A stretch of DNA of 64,000 nt from Pseudomonas sp. R84 (GCF_009834515.1 NZ_CP019426.1:3585501-3649500); one strand, 5' to 3'; numbered from the stretch's first letter, positions 9,518 to 18,299 are shown. Program-made: numbers and translations. The notes: generated by a model not told the origin, from the letters alone.

Positions 9518-10005
9518 GCTTCGTCTGGCAGGCTGTTTAGCTGAGCATTTCTGGCTTTTCATGGGCATGGAGATCCATTCATTTGCAAGCCCGCCAGTCC
9601 CGTTGCCTCACCGAAATCGCCATCAATTTATTCTGGCCCAGCAAATACAACCGCGCCCCGTCAATAAATGGTTCAGGCACCTGATGTTCGATCTGTTCGG
9701 CGATTAACTGCGCGCGCAGCCTTTACTGCCAATGCGAAAACCTTGGAGCGCAGGTGCGACACCTTCGGCCAGACCGCATGCACATCAGCGTTACCGAAAA
9801 ACGACTTGCGACACGAAGCAGACATTAGAGCAGGTAAATAAGCCCGTCGTTTTTCTTCCTTTGGCCTCGTTTTTTGCCAGCAGATTTCAGGTTGCTCACC
9901 GAGCACTCCGATAGAATCAGGCAATACTAAAATCGAATCAGGCATAGTTCCCAGCCACTCTCCGCCCTAGCATAGCCTGACCTTATATATTCAGGAGTGC
10001 GCCCC
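9518..10005. other. Intergenic region with gene debris
   Basis: Nearly 490 bases between the LysR gene and the next dehydrogenase. The first part holds the end of a broken minus-strand gene (described separately). Roughly 9720-9960 has short open frames on both strands without ribosome sites or recognised domains. AGGAG at 9993-9997 serves the gene at 10006. No transposase, terminal repeat or RNA gene is visible. Confidence 0.5.
9579..9722 (-). pseudogene. C-terminal remnant of an unidentified protein
   Basis: On the minus strand a frame of about 47 codons reads like a genuine protein end (LIAEQIEHQVPEPFIDG, then ARLYLLGQNKLMAISVRQRDW) and closes with TGA at 9579-9581. An in-frame TAA at 9723-9725 lies just before it and there is no start or ribosome site. 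It is therefore probably the tail of a deleted gene. The family is not recognised. Confidence 0.4.
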
Positions 10006-10839
10006 ATGCGTGCAGAAAAAACCATTTTTATCACGGGCGTTAGTAGCGGCTTTGGCCAGGCCCTGGCTAAGGAAGCTCTCGCTCAGGGCCATCGAGTGAT
10101 CGGCACTGTTCGCAGCGAATCCTCTCTGGCAACGTTCCAGGCGCTCTTGCCTGAGAGAGCCCATGGCGTGGTGCTGGACGTTACCCACTTTAATGCCATC
10201 GACGCCGTCGTCGCCGCTATTGAGGGTCAGTATGGCCCGGTGGACGTGCTGGTTAACAACGCGGGTTATGGCCACGAAGGGGTTTTCGAGGAGTCGTCGC
10301 TGGAGGAAATGCGCCGTCAGTTCGACGTCAATGTATTCGGCGCGGTGGCGATGACCAAGGCGTTTGTGCCCTTTTTTCGCCAGCGGCGGGCGGGACGTAT
10401 CCTCAATATCACGTCCATGGGTGGCTATATCACCATGCCAGGTATTGCTTACTACTGCGGCAGCAAATTTGCCCTGGAGGGCATCTCTGATACGTTGAAC
10501 AAAGAGCTTGCGCCCTTCAATATTTTTGTAACGGCCGTGGCGCCGGGGTCTTTCCGAACGGACTGGGCAGGTCGTTCGATGCAGCGTACGCCGCGCAGCA
10601 TCAGTGACTACGATGCGACTTTCGACCCGGTGCGAAAAGCCCGTGAGGAAAAAAGCGGCCTTCAACTGGGCGACCCGCAGAAAGCCGCACGCGCCATGAT
10701 GACTATTATCACCAGCCCTAATCCGCCGGCTCAACTGCTGCTGGGCAGCGACGCCCTGGCTCTGGTGCGTGACAAGCTGCAGCGGACGGCGGAGAGTATT
10801 GAGCAATGGGAAGCGCTGAGCTGTTCCACGGACGGCTGA
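10006..10839 (+). CDS. Short-chain dehydrogenase/reductase (classical SDR)
   Basis: 277 aa with the classical SDR signatures: the coenzyme-binding GVSSGFGQ (TGxxxGxG type), NNAGYGHEG, a serine in ITSMGG and the catalytic YCGSK (YxxxK). It is probably NADP(H)-dependent. The substrate is unknown. ATG 10006 is chosen because CAGGAG ends 8 bases before it. An AraC regulator follows 26 bases after its stop, in the same direction, so the pair is probably one transcript with the regulator controlling the operon or related genes. Confidence 0.9.
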   Translation: MRAEKTIFITGVSSGFGQALAKEALAQGHRVIGTVRSESSLATFQALLPERAHGVVLDVTHFNAIDAVVAAIEGQYGPVDVLVNNAGYGHEGVFEESSLEEMRRQFDVNVFGAVAMTKAFVPFFRQRRAGRILNITSMGGYITMPGIAYYCGSKFALEGISDTLNKELAPFNIFVTAVAPGSFRTDWAGRSMQRTPRSISDYDATFDPVRKAREEKSGLQLGDPQKAARAMMTIITSPNPPAQLLLGSDALALVRDKLQRTAESIEQWEALSCSTDG

Positions 10840-10865
10840 GCATAAAAGTGGAGAACGTACAATCG

Positions 10866-11807
10866 ATGCCGAAATCCAAGGACCCGAGCACTGCGCGTAT
10901 GGTGCAGTTGATGGGCCAGCTTGCACCGCTGGAGGGTTACAACCTGAGTCCGCTGGATGATGTGCGTTTTCTGCGTTCCAACCGGCCGCTGAAGCGCACC
11001 CCGGTTCTATATGAGCCGGGCATCGTCATCCTCTGTCAGGGGCAGAAACGCGGCTATCTGGGTGATGAAATTTACATCTATGACGCCCAGCATTATCTGG
11101 TGGTGTCAGTGCCAGTGCCTTTTACAATGGAGACCGACGCTAGCGAGGCGGAGCCAATGCTGGCGGTGTACATACGTCTGGATTTCAATCTGGCCGGCGA
11201 GCTGATTCAGCAGGTAGATGAGGTATGGAACATCCGCGTGGCTCAGCCTATGGGTATGTACGCCTCGCCCATGGACGAACCGCTGCGCCAGTCGACCCTG
11301 CGTTTTCTGGAAGTCATGGGCGACTGCACCGACGCGCAAATCCTCGGACCAGCGATGTTGCGCGAACTCTACTACCGCATTCTCACTGGCGAACAAGGCG
11401 GTACCCTACGCGCGGCTATCGCCCAGCAGGGTCAGTTCGGCAAGGTGACGCGCGCCATTCACAAAATCCACCGCTGTTACCACGAGCATCTGGATGTAGA
11501 AATCCTCGCCCAGGAAGCGCAGATGAGCGTGCCTAACTTTCATCTGCATTTTCGCAAGGTGACCGATTCCTCGCCTATGCAGTACCTCAAGTCGACGCGG
11601 TTGCATCAAGCGCGATTACTGATGCTGCGTAACGACCTGACAGCGGCCAAGTCGGCATTTCTGGTGGGTTATGAAAGTGCTTCGCAATTTAGCCGCGATT
11701 TCAAGCGCCTCTTCGGACGCACGCCAATAGCGGAGGTGGCGCGGATGAAGCAGGCTTATACGTTGCCGGCACCGACAACCCCGTCGCCCTTCGTGTCATC
11801 ACACTGA
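10866..11807 (+). CDS. AraC-family transcriptional regulator (AraC_N type)
   Basis: 313 aa. The N-terminal half matches the AraC_N effector domain (TPVLYEPGIVILCQGQKRGY, residues about 40-60). The C-terminal half holds the two helix-turn-helix motifs, with VEILAQEAQMSVPNFHLHF and then AKSAFLVGYESASQFSRDFKRLFG. ATG 10866 gives the usual family length; the GGAG upstream is rather far (about 13 bases). It lies directly behind an SDR gene, a common pairing in pseudomonads. Confidence 0.9.
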   Translation: MPKSKDPSTARMVQLMGQLAPLEGYNLSPLDDVRFLRSNRPLKRTPVLYEPGIVILCQGQKRGYLGDEIYIYDAQHYLVVSVPVPFTMETDASEAEPMLAVYIRLDFNLAGELIQQVDEVWNIRVAQPMGMYASPMDEPLRQSTLRFLEVMGDCTDAQILGPAMLRELYYRILTGEQGGTLRAAIAQQGQFGKVTRAIHKIHRCYHEHLDVEILAQEAQMSVPNFHLHFRKVTDSSPMQYLKSTRLHQARLLMLRNDLTAAKSAFLVGYESASQFSRDFKRLFGRTPIAEVARMKQAYTLPAPTTPSPFVSSH

Positions 11808-11961
11808 GTTTCAAACAATCCTGTCTTGCCCGTCGCCAGTAGGCGTGGGAACGTGCGGATGGCGTGCCTGCCGACACAACGGGCGAGTGAAGTGTCACAT
11901 CTGCTGCCGCATAGATAAACACCCATCCAGGATTTGTATATTCAGGGGCCTATCAGAAAAG

Positions 11962-12354
11962 CTATCGCTCTACGGCGATGCATTTGATCTCCACGAGAAG
12001 GCCGGGGCGAGCCAGTTCACCGACACCTATGCATGTCCATGCACAAGTACTCCGAGGAAAGACTTTATCCTTCACGCGTCTAAAAATTGGCATGTGGCGG
12101 TGCATATCGACGTGATAAGTTGTCATTTCGACGACATCTTCAAATTCGCACCCGCCGGCTTCCAAGACGAGCCGGAGATTGTCCCAAGCTGCCAAAAACT
12201 GCTGCTCTGGGTCTTCGATAACTGATAATTCCGGCGTCCGGCCTACCTGACCAGCGCAGTAAAGAGTCTTTCCTACCTTTACAGCTGGTGCATAACCAGC
12301 ATGCTCGCAGAGCAATCTCATGCCATCTGGAACAATGATCTGACGATCAGTCAT
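11962..12354 (-). CDS. RidA (YjgF/YER057c/UK114) family protein
   Basis: 130 aa, the usual size for this trimeric family. The signature VGKTLYCAGQVGRTPE in the first third and the C-terminal ARPGLLVEIKCIAVE are typical. True RidA deaminates enamine/imine intermediates of PLP enzymes; subgroup members act in catabolic pathways. The ATG at 12354 (MTDRQIIVPDG) starts at the normal family position. A GTG at 12426 would add 24 atypical residues and is less likely. No partner enzyme is adjacent, so its pathway is unknown. Confidence 0.85.
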   Translation of the reverse strand: MTDRQIIVPDGMRLLCEHAGYAPAVKVGKTLYCAGQVGRTPELSVIEDPEQQFLAAWDNLRLVLEAGGCEFEDVVEMTTYHVDMHRHMPIFRRVKDKVFPRSTCAWTCIGVGELARPGLLVEIKCIAVER

Positions 12355-12591
12355 GGTTGTGGAGCCCAAAATATAAACGGATACGAAAGCTAACTCACGT
12401 GCCAGAACGGCGTCCAATCGGGTCACTGGGACTCAGCCTCATAAAACCGCATTCGCCACTCTAGAAACCCCGGCCAGTAAGCGAACGACAGACCACTAAT
12501 AAATAAAGACGCGCATTGGCGTAGCTGCTTTCTCGATAGAAATACTAGCCCCGCGGCGAAAGAGCTATCGAGATCCGCCCGTTTAACGCCC
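12355..12591. other. Intergenic region between two minus-strand genes
   Basis: 237 bases between the RidA-like gene and the upstream hypothetical gene. A minus-strand frame of about 90 codons from 12698 crosses it but overlaps the start-supported hypothetical gene in another frame and has no family features. I see nothing else here. Confidence 0.4.
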
Positions 12592-13230
12592 TTACTCTGA
12601 AATTGACTTGTCGAGAAGGTGGCTCTCGACTGAAGAGGACTTGCGACGGCGAAAAATCCGTACGCCAGGCGACCGTAGCGGTGCTCTAACAATCTCAATC
12701 GGTAACCAGGTGAGGGTTATCGGGGAAAGAGCCACTGCGGTAGCGAACGCATTCAATCCCTCTTTGCAGATCACATCAGAAGAGAATTCGCTTTCCTCGC
12801 CATTGAAAGTACACACGATTCGCTCATCAAAGGACTTTGAGTAGGGCCGTCTACCCTCCTCATTTCCGCAGGTGTGTTTGATAATCTCACTGCTATCCAG
12901 AATGTTTCGATCAGGGAAGTTGAAGTCCGCAATATCCAAGCCACTGGCTCGCGTACCTGGCACTGATCGGCCCGGTCTGCTGAAAGAACCGTCGGCGTTC
13001 CTTCGCCATTGCAACAATTGAAGCAGCGCTCGCATCTCCGGCCGGCATGACAGGTTTGTGGTCGATTCCGATAACAGATGAGCGCGGGTTGTATCCGGCT
13101 CCTGCACAGGTGATCTGGACTGAGCCTGCAATTGGGATTGGAAATCTGCACTATGGGTCGTTGCCCGCTTCTTGTTTTCTGAAGTCGGTAACACTGATGA
13201 AGCTGGCGGTACCGCAGATATATAGGTCAT
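12592..13230 (-). CDS. Hypothetical 212-aa protein with a low-complexity N-terminus
   Basis: Not recognised. ATG 13230 has GAGG 8 bases upstream, so the start is credible. The first 60 residues are rich in Ser, Thr, Gln and Pro and look disordered. A middle segment (ASGLDIADFNFPDRNILDSS) and a Cys-containing part (KHTCGNEEGRRPY, DERIVCTFNGEE) look more ordered, followed by a short hydrophobic stretch and a basic tail. No signal peptide is seen. The flexible polar N-terminus without a signal would suit a type III-secreted protein, but nothing nearby encodes a secretion system. It could also be a truncated relict. Confidence 0.55.
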   Translation of the reverse strand: MTYISAVPPASSVLPTSENKKRATTHSADFQSQLQAQSRSPVQEPDTTRAHLLSESTTNLSCRPEMRALLQLLQWRRNADGSFSRPGRSVPGTRASGLDIADFNFPDRNILDSSEIIKHTCGNEEGRRPYSKSFDERIVCTFNGEESEFSSDVICKEGLNAFATAVALSPITLTWLPIEIVRAPLRSPGVRIFRRRKSSSVESHLLDKSISE

Positions 13231-13305
13231 GGGGACGCCTCATATCAGGTCTGGTGTCATGAGTCTCGCCAGCATTCCTGGCGTGGCTGTTCAGTTTTTG
13301 CGCCA

Positions 13306-14076
13306 TCAGATCCCGCTGAACCAGTTGTATCCCTGGTCTTCCCAATACCCGCCCGGGTTGTCGTTGCTCACGAAAATCTCGACAACATGCTTGGGGTTTT
13401 TGAAGCCCAATTTGGTGGGTACTCGAACCCGCAGCGGATAGCCGTACTCGGGCGGCAACGCGACATCAGCGTAATCCAGCGCCAGCAGTGTCTGTGGGTG
13501 CAAGGCCGTCGGCATGTCCAGACTGGAGTAATAGCGATCAGCACATTTGAAACCGACGAATTTCGCTGTGGTATCGGCACCGATGTGTTCCAGAAAGGTT
13601 TTGAGCGGTACACCTCCCCATTGTCCTATGGCGCTCCAACCTTCAACACAGATCAAACGGGTGATATCGCTACGTTGCGGCAGTTTGCGCAAGCTTTCGA
13701 GTGTCCATGGAGCCTTGTCCCCGACCCGGCCGGAGACGGCGAGCGAGTAACTGGCGAGGTCCACTTCAGGGATATCGTCCTGGCCATAGAATGCGTTGAA
13801 CGGAAATGGCGTAGTGATCTGCGCGCGGGTGAAGGTCGGCGCCAGTTTCTGTCCGCTGAACAGCCATGCCTGGACCCTATCGTTCCAGCGCGACATGGCC
13901 CAAAGGACCTTGTCAACCTGATCGCCGTCCTGCAGGTTGCAGCCGGTCAGCATCGACATCGCACCCACGGTCAAGCCGGCACGAAGGAAATGCCGGCGCT
14001 GGATATTCTCCAACTCAAGCTGTTGCGCAGGTTCAAGCCTGACGCGCTGAACAGTTCCTTTTCTGGATTCAGTCAT
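13306..14076 (-). CDS. Molybdopterin-dependent oxidoreductase (sulfite oxidase/MsrP-like), exported
   Basis: 256 aa. The N-terminus has a Tat-like signal: twin arginine in RRHFLRAGLTVGAMSMLTGC, ending at a possible lipobox cysteine. The remainder is a single oxidoreductase molybdopterin-binding domain. The cysteine in RLICVEGWS corresponds to the Mo-ligand cysteine of MsrP (RCVEAWS). It is shorter than E. coli MsrP (about 330 aa) and lacks its C-terminal extension. ATG 14076 follows AGGAG by 8 bases and overlaps the end of the cytochrome b gene by 8 bases. It probably receives electrons from that cytochrome. Periplasmic repair or reduction of oxidised thioethers or sulfoxides is an inference. 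Confidence 0.88.
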   Translation of the reverse strand: MTESRKGTVQRVRLEPAQQLELENIQRRHFLRAGLTVGAMSMLTGCNLQDGDQVDKVLWAMSRWNDRVQAWLFSGQKLAPTFTRAQITTPFPFNAFYGQDDIPEVDLASYSLAVSGRVGDKAPWTLESLRKLPQRSDITRLICVEGWSAIGQWGGVPLKTFLEHIGADTTAKFVGFKCADRYYSSLDMPTALHPQTLLALDYADVALPPEYGYPLRVRVPTKLGFKNPKHVVEIFVSNDNPGGYWEDQGYNWFSGI

Positions 14077-14692
14077 GGCCATTTCTCCTGATATCAAGCG
14101 ACCGCACCCCACCTGAAATCATTGGCAGCAGGGTTTTGGGTACCAGCATTACCAACCCAAGATGAATCACGACGAATGCAGCAATTACCGCCATCGCCGC
14201 AAAATGTACGTAGCGAGCGACGTCATAGCCGCCCAGTAGCGCGACCAGCTCTTGAAGTTGAATGGGTTTCCAGATCGCCACACCCGAAATGACGACGAGT
14301 GCGCCTGCTGCCAGTACCATCCAGTACATCAGGCGCTGCACAGCGTTATAGACACCCTTTTCATGCACGAGCCGGAAGCGCAAAGCGTCCGTAAAATCAC
14401 GCTTCAATGCGACAAGCCCAATGGGCAGCAACTCACGTTTGAAATGGCGACTGACGACGCCATACAGCACATAGATTGCGCCGTTGATCAGCAGCAGCCA
14501 CATGAATGCAAAGTGCCAGGCCAGCGCCCCACCCAACCACCCGCCCACGGTTACCGACACTGGAAACCTGAAGCCGAACAGTGGCGAGGCGTTGTAAATG
14601 GCCCAACCGCTCATGAACATGCAGACCATGCAGGCGGCGTTGAGCCAGTGGGTGAGGCGAACCGGCCAGGGATGAAGCTTTTTCTGTCTCAC
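14069..14692 (-). CDS. Cytochrome b561 / Ni-hydrogenase-type membrane cytochrome b
   Basis: 207 aa with four predicted membrane helices and conserved histidines suited to two b hemes (LTHWLN near the start, AWHFAF, VHFAAMAV and VVIHLGL). This is the layout of the prokaryotic cytochrome b561 family. The start is GTG 14692 behind GGGGGAA. It lies between an exported protein gene (71-bp gap) and the molybdopterin oxidoreductase (8-bp overlap). It therefore most likely passes quinol electrons to that periplasmic enzyme, as MsrQ does for MsrP, although MsrQ belongs to a different membrane heme protein family. Confidence 0.88.
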   Translation of the reverse strand: MRQKKLHPWPVRLTHWLNAACMVCMFMSGWAIYNASPLFGFRFPVSVTVGGWLGGALAWHFAFMWLLLINGAIYVLYGVVSRHFKRELLPIGLVALKRDFTDALRFRLVHEKGVYNAVQRLMYWMVLAAGALVVISGVAIWKPIQLQELVALLGGYDVARYVHFAAMAVIAAFVVIHLGLVMLVPKTLLPMISGGVRSLDIRRNGHD

Positions 14693-14763
14693 GTGTTTCC
14701 CCCTCGAAACCAGCCATGTAGCGGAGCGTTGCCAAGCGGCAGCGCCCCTGCCTTTTCAGGTGA

Positions 14764-15375
14764 TTACATCGGTGGCTGGAAGCCATCCTTGCCAACTGCA
14801 ATGCCGCGCGCGGTGGTTCCATCTGCGGCGGGGAACACGACAATTTTCGTACCTTTGACCAGTTCATCGGCTTTGCCTGGCTCGACGTAGGCAATTGGCA
14901 CATCGTCCGGTACGACGATTTGTTTCTCGCCACCCTTGTAGTTGACGGTCAATGTGCGGCCGTCAGCTTTGGACAGTTTCCCCACTGTACCGTTGGTCAT
15001 GGTGCCTGTGCTGCCATCCGCGTTCTGCCAGCCATAATGACCTTCGCCGCTGCCCTTCAGGCTGGCGTCAAAAACCGTCACCTCCAGCGCCTTCAATGTT
15101 CCGTTGGCCTGCGGGATGGCCGCCGAGCCAATGAAGCTGTCGGATTTGATCGATTCGATATTGGCCTTCGATACCCGGTTGATACCGGTCTTGTCAGTCA
15201 GTCCGATAGTCTGCTGGGCGCCGGAGCGGACAGTGAATGTCAGCGTATTGTTGCTGACGCTTTCCACCGTGCCACGCAGCGGTTTGATCACCGGCATGTC
15301 AGCCGCGGTAGCAATGACGGCAGCACTGAGCATCAACAAACCGAATGTGGTAGACAAGGCGTTTTTTAGTTGCAT
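14764..15375 (-). CDS. Exported protein of unknown function, first gene of the oxidoreductase operon
   Basis: 203 aa with a clear Sec signal peptide (hydrophobic stretch then IATAADMP, cleavage about residue 25). The mature part is Gly/Thr/Val-rich beta-sheet-like sequence with a repeated small domain (RGTVESVSNNTLTFTV, later VGKLSKADGRTLTVNY), similar in style to DUF5666/OB-like periplasmic domains. There are no cysteines and few histidines, so it is not an obvious metal sink. It leads a three-gene operon with the cytochrome b and molybdopterin enzyme. It begins 69 bases from the CusR-type box. It may be a periplasmic accessory or stress protein. Confidence 0.8.
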   Translation of the reverse strand: MQLKNALSTTFGLLMLSAAVIATAADMPVIKPLRGTVESVSNNTLTFTVRSGAQQTIGLTDKTGINRVSKANIESIKSDSFIGSAAIPQANGTLKALEVTVFDASLKGSGEGHYGWQNADGSTGTMTNGTVGKLSKADGRTLTVNYKGGEKQIVVPDDVPIAYVEPGKADELVKGTKIVVFPAADGTTARGIAVGKDGFQPPM

Positions 15376-15443
15376 GGTGACGATTCCTCATGGGGTGATG
15401 TGCCGCCATCCTCGACCGCAGACCGGGACGTCACGATGACCGC

Positions 15444-15465
15444 CGAATGACATTTTTGTCATTCG
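15444..15465. promoter_or_regulatory. CusR/CopR/HprR-type operator
   Basis: A perfect inverted repeat, CGAATGACA-TTTT-TGTCATTCG, 22 bases long. The core ATGACA-N4-TGTCAT matches the known CusR box of E. coli (ATGACAA-N2-TTGTCAT). A direct copy of the left arm, GAATGACA, occurs at 15480-15487. It lies between the oxidoreductase operon and the two-component genes. It probably binds the adjacent response regulator and controls both directions. Confidence 0.75.
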
Positions 15466-15590
15466 TCAGCCCTGCCCATGAATGACAGAAATGTAACCGA
15501 CTGCGCCCGCTCATCCCGTTACACTGCACAGCCGAGATACCGATGTCGCGGGCTGAATCCTGTCATGAAGAGACCCGAGCGCGCCTCACG

Positions 15591-16286
15591 ATGCATATCC
15601 TGCTAATCGAAGATGACACCAAAACAGGTGAGTACCTCAAAAAGGGGCTCGGCGAGTCCGGTTACAACGTCGACTGGACCCAGCACGGCGCCGACGGCCT
15701 GCACATGGCCTTGCATACGACCTACGATCTGATCGTGCTGGACGTGATGTTGCCCGGGATTGACGGGTTTCAGATCATCGAGCTTTTGCGCGCCAGACAA
15801 GACGTCCCCGTGCTGTTCCTGACCGCGCGCGACCAGTTGCAGGACCGCATTCGCGGCCTGGAACTGGGCGCCGATGACTACTTGGTCAAACCTTTTTCGT
15901 TTACTGAACTGCTGTTACGCATCCGCACCATCTTGCGTCGTGGTGTCGTGCGCGAAGCCGACCATTTCCACCTCGCCGACCTCGAGCTGGATCTGGTCCG
16001 GCGCCGCGTTACACGCCAGCAGCAGGTGATCGTGCTGACCAACAAGGAGTTCGCCCTGCTGCATCTATTTCTGCGCCGGGCAGGCGATGTGCTGTCCAGG
16101 ACACAGATCGCTTCGGAAGTCTGGGACATGAATTTTGACAGCGATACCAACGTGGTGGACGTAGCGGTCAAGCGCCTGCGCAGCAAGGTCGATCAGCCCT
16201 ACCCTATCAAGCTGATCCATACCATTCGCGGTATCGGCTATGTCTGCGAGGTGAGGCCATGCGGTCCCGACGCCAACCCTCTCTGA
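15591..16286 (+). CDS. OmpR/CopR-family response regulator (heavy metal or redox type)
   Basis: 231 aa. Receiver domain with phospho-acceptor D51 ([13 protein letters not shown]) and conserved lysine in VKPFSF, followed by an OmpR-type winged helix ([27 protein letters not shown]). It groups by sequence style with CopR, CusR, IrlR and HprR. The start is ATG 15591 (MHILLIEDD), the normal family start, although the ribosome site is weak. Its last 28 bases overlap the kinase gene. Likely input is copper or oxidant stress, based on the adjacent CusR-type box and the oxidoreductase operon. Confidence 0.92.
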   Translation: MHILLIEDDTKTGEYLKKGLGESGYNVDWTQHGADGLHMALHTTYDLIVLDVMLPGIDGFQIIELLRARQDVPVLFLTARDQLQDRIRGLELGADDYLVKPFSFTELLLRIRTILRRGVVREADHFHLADLELDLVRRRVTRQQQVIVLTNKEFALLHLFLRRAGDVLSRTQIASEVWDMNFDSDTNVVDVAVKRLRSKVDQPYPIKLIHTIRGIGYVCEVRPCGPDANPL

Positions 16287-17653
16287 CCCTGCGATCGACC
16301 GTGGCGTTTTCCATGGTAGCGATGCTGGCCGTGGCCGGTGCAGGCGTTTATCTGTATCAGACGATGAAAGCCTCGGTATTGGTGTACAGCGATCATGCGG
16401 TCATGGGCCGCCTGGAACATTTTCGCAAGCTGCTGCACTACGAGCTCGCCATCGAAAAGCTGCGCGACAGCCCGCAGATTTTCAAGAACATGCTCGACAG
16501 CGAAGACGACATCTTCATCATTGAAGAGCCCGGACAGCAACCGGTAATCCAGGTAAATCCACTGAACGTCACGTTGCCTGAACTGCCCGTGATCGGCCAG
16601 GATACAAAGCTGAGCGTCAGTGACCTGCGTAGCGGCGTGACCGACTCGGGAACAATGCTGCGCGCCGCCTCCGTCGTCACGACGTCGGGGGGACGTGAAG
16701 TGCGCCTGACCGCCGCGCACCTCATGGGCAAGGAAATGGCTATGCTCGCGGCGTATCGCGAACGTATCTACCTGGCCGTTGCCCTTGCGTTTCTGGCCAC
16801 CGCGTTGCTGGGTTACCTGGTACTGCGTCGAGGGCTGCGTCCGTTACGCAAGATGGCCGCGCATGCGGCAGCGATAACACCCGAGCGTCTGCACAGCCGT
16901 ATGGACAGCTCCGATACGCCGGTTGAACTGCAACAGCTGAGTGACGCCTATAACGCGATGCTCGATCGTCTTGCCCGGGGTTATCAACGATTGACGCAAT
17001 TTTCCGCTGACCTTGCCCATGAAATCCGCACGCCGGTGGGGTCGCTGATGGGGCATTGCCAGGTCGCCCTTCGCCAGCGCCGCAGCGAGGATGACTATCA
17101 GGCACTGATCGCTTCGAACCTTGAAGAGCTCGAACGGATCTCGCGCATCGTCGAAAGCATTCTGTTCCTTGCGCGCGCCGATGAAGCGCACGCACTGGTG
17201 GAGCGCCAGCAACTATCGCTGCATGACGAATCGCAGCGCATTGCCGACTATTTTGAAGGCTTGGCTGAAGAGCGGCGAATGACCGTACAGATAACAGGCG
17301 ATGGAAACGTGCTCGCTGACCCTTTGCTGCTGCGCAGAGCCTTGAGCAACCTGGTGGCAAACGCCGTTCGCTATGCCTACGAGGGCACCGAGATTCAGAT
17401 CCGGGTGATGGAAACCCCCGGCGGAGCCCGCATTGAAGTGAAGAACCAAGGGCCTGTGCTGAGTGATGAAACCGTGGGCAAACTCTTCGACCGCTTTTAC
17501 CGCGGCGATGCGTCTCGCCACCAGAACTCTGACTCCTACGGCCTTGGCCTCGCCATCGTCGTGGCAATCATGCAACTGCATGAAGGTCACGTGCGTGTCG
17601 AACAGCCAAAGCCCGGGGTTATCTGTTTTTCGCTGTCATTCCCTGGAGCTTGA
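16259..17653 (+). CDS. Heavy-metal-type sensor histidine kinase
   Basis: 464 aa. A short cytoplasmic start is followed by TM1 (about 13-32), a periplasmic sensor region of about 130 residues, TM2 (about 165-183) and a HAMP domain. The HisKA domain carries H254 in [10 protein letters not shown] and an HATPase domain completes the protein. This is the CusS/CopS/HprS (IrlS) architecture. I do not see the His/Met clusters usual in copper-binding CusS sensor loops, which fits a redox sensor at least as well. It overlaps the response regulator gene by 28 bases and is translationally coupled to it. Confidence 0.92.
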   Translation: MRSRRQPSLTLRSTVAFSMVAMLAVAGAGVYLYQTMKASVLVYSDHAVMGRLEHFRKLLHYELAIEKLRDSPQIFKNMLDSEDDIFIIEEPGQQPVIQVNPLNVTLPELPVIGQDTKLSVSDLRSGVTDSGTMLRAASVVTTSGGREVRLTAAHLMGKEMAMLAAYRERIYLAVALAFLATALLGYLVLRRGLRPLRKMAAHAAAITPERLHSRMDSSDTPVELQQLSDAYNAMLDRLARGYQRLTQFSADLAHEIRTPVGSLMGHCQVALRQRRSEDDYQALIASNLEELERISRIVESILFLARADEAHALVERQQLSLHDESQRIADYFEGLAEERRMTVQITGDGNVLADPLLLRRALSNLVANAVRYAYEGTEIQIRVMETPGGARIEVKNQGPVLSDETVGKLFDRFYRGDASRHQNSDSYGLGLAIVVAIMQLHEGHVRVEQPKPGVICFSLSFPGA

Positions 17654-17713
17654 ACGACGTCGGCGGACAGTGCTTGTCGTTCGCTGCCCCCAACTGAAAC
17701 TCATGCGCGCAGG

Positions 17714-18220
17714 TCAACTGTCTGAGGGCTTGCCCAGGCTCTGGTGCTCGACCGGCGCATACTTTTCTTCGCCAGCAACGGGTACCCAGTCCTTCAAAGG
17801 TGTAAGAAAGTGCAGTTCAAAACGACGTGACAAGAACGCCCATCTTCCGTCCCGACGTTCAAACCTGTCGTGGTACAGCCCGCTGACTTGCACCGGGCCT
17901 TTTTCAATGTCGTGAAACAGGCAATCCGCAGCCACCGTACCCACCGCGCTGTCACCCTTAATATCGATCAGCGGGTTGGCCATCCAGTGATGCATATGTG
18001 GCATCTGGCGCCAGCTGTTTTGCGCCATCGCGAGGATTTCGTCACGGTTTCCGGCTTGGCCAAAACCCGGTAGATCCAGTGTTGATTCTTCGTGCCAGAT
18101 ACCGCTCAGGAGCGAGGCGTCGATGCGGTCGAAGGCATTGGCGTAGGCGTTTATCAGCGACTCGATGGCGGCGCGACTTTCCAGGGCGTCCAGTCGGGCG
18201 GTCAGTTGTTCCATGTTCAT
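17714..18220 (-). CDS. SnoaL-like / nuclear transport factor 2-fold protein
   Basis: 168 aa in the NTF2-like SnoaL_4 family (ring-hydroxylating dioxygenase beta-subunit-like, cone fold): AIESLINAYANAFDRID, HEESTLDLPGFGQA, YHDRFERRDGRWAFLSRRF. Such proteins act as small cyclases, isomerases or dehydratases on hydrophobic substrates. ATG 18220 with AGGA about 9 bases upstream is preferred. It lies 79 bases behind an SDR gene on the same strand, suggesting a two-gene catabolic or biosynthetic unit. It converges with the sensor kinase gene. Confidence 0.85.
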   Translation of the reverse strand: MNMEQLTARLDALESRAAIESLINAYANAFDRIDASLLSGIWHEESTLDLPGFGQAGNRDEILAMAQNSWRQMPHMHHWMANPLIDIKGDSAVGTVAADCLFHDIEKGPVQVSGLYHDRFERRDGRWAFLSRRFELHFLTPLKDWVPVAGEEKYAPVEHQSLGKPSDS

Positions 18221-18259
18221 GATGGGGTTTCCTGCTGAGGCTTCGCATAAGCGACGAAG

Positions 18260-18280
18260 GCAGCCCTCCGCGAGGGCTGC
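18260..18280 (-). terminator. Hairpin between the SDR and SnoaL-like genes
   Basis: A perfect 9-bp stem (GCAGCCCTC with GAGGGCTGC) with a 3-base loop, 20 bases after the SDR stop codon. No U-tract follows, so it may attenuate or stabilise the message rather than end it. Confidence 0.4.
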
Positions 18281-18299
18281 GCTACGGTTGAGCACGTGT

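Noticed and set aside
12423..12698. A 91-codon minus-strand frame overlapping the orphan hypothetical gene
   Set aside because: Its start lies inside the better-supported 12592-13230 gene in another frame, and it has no recognisable features.
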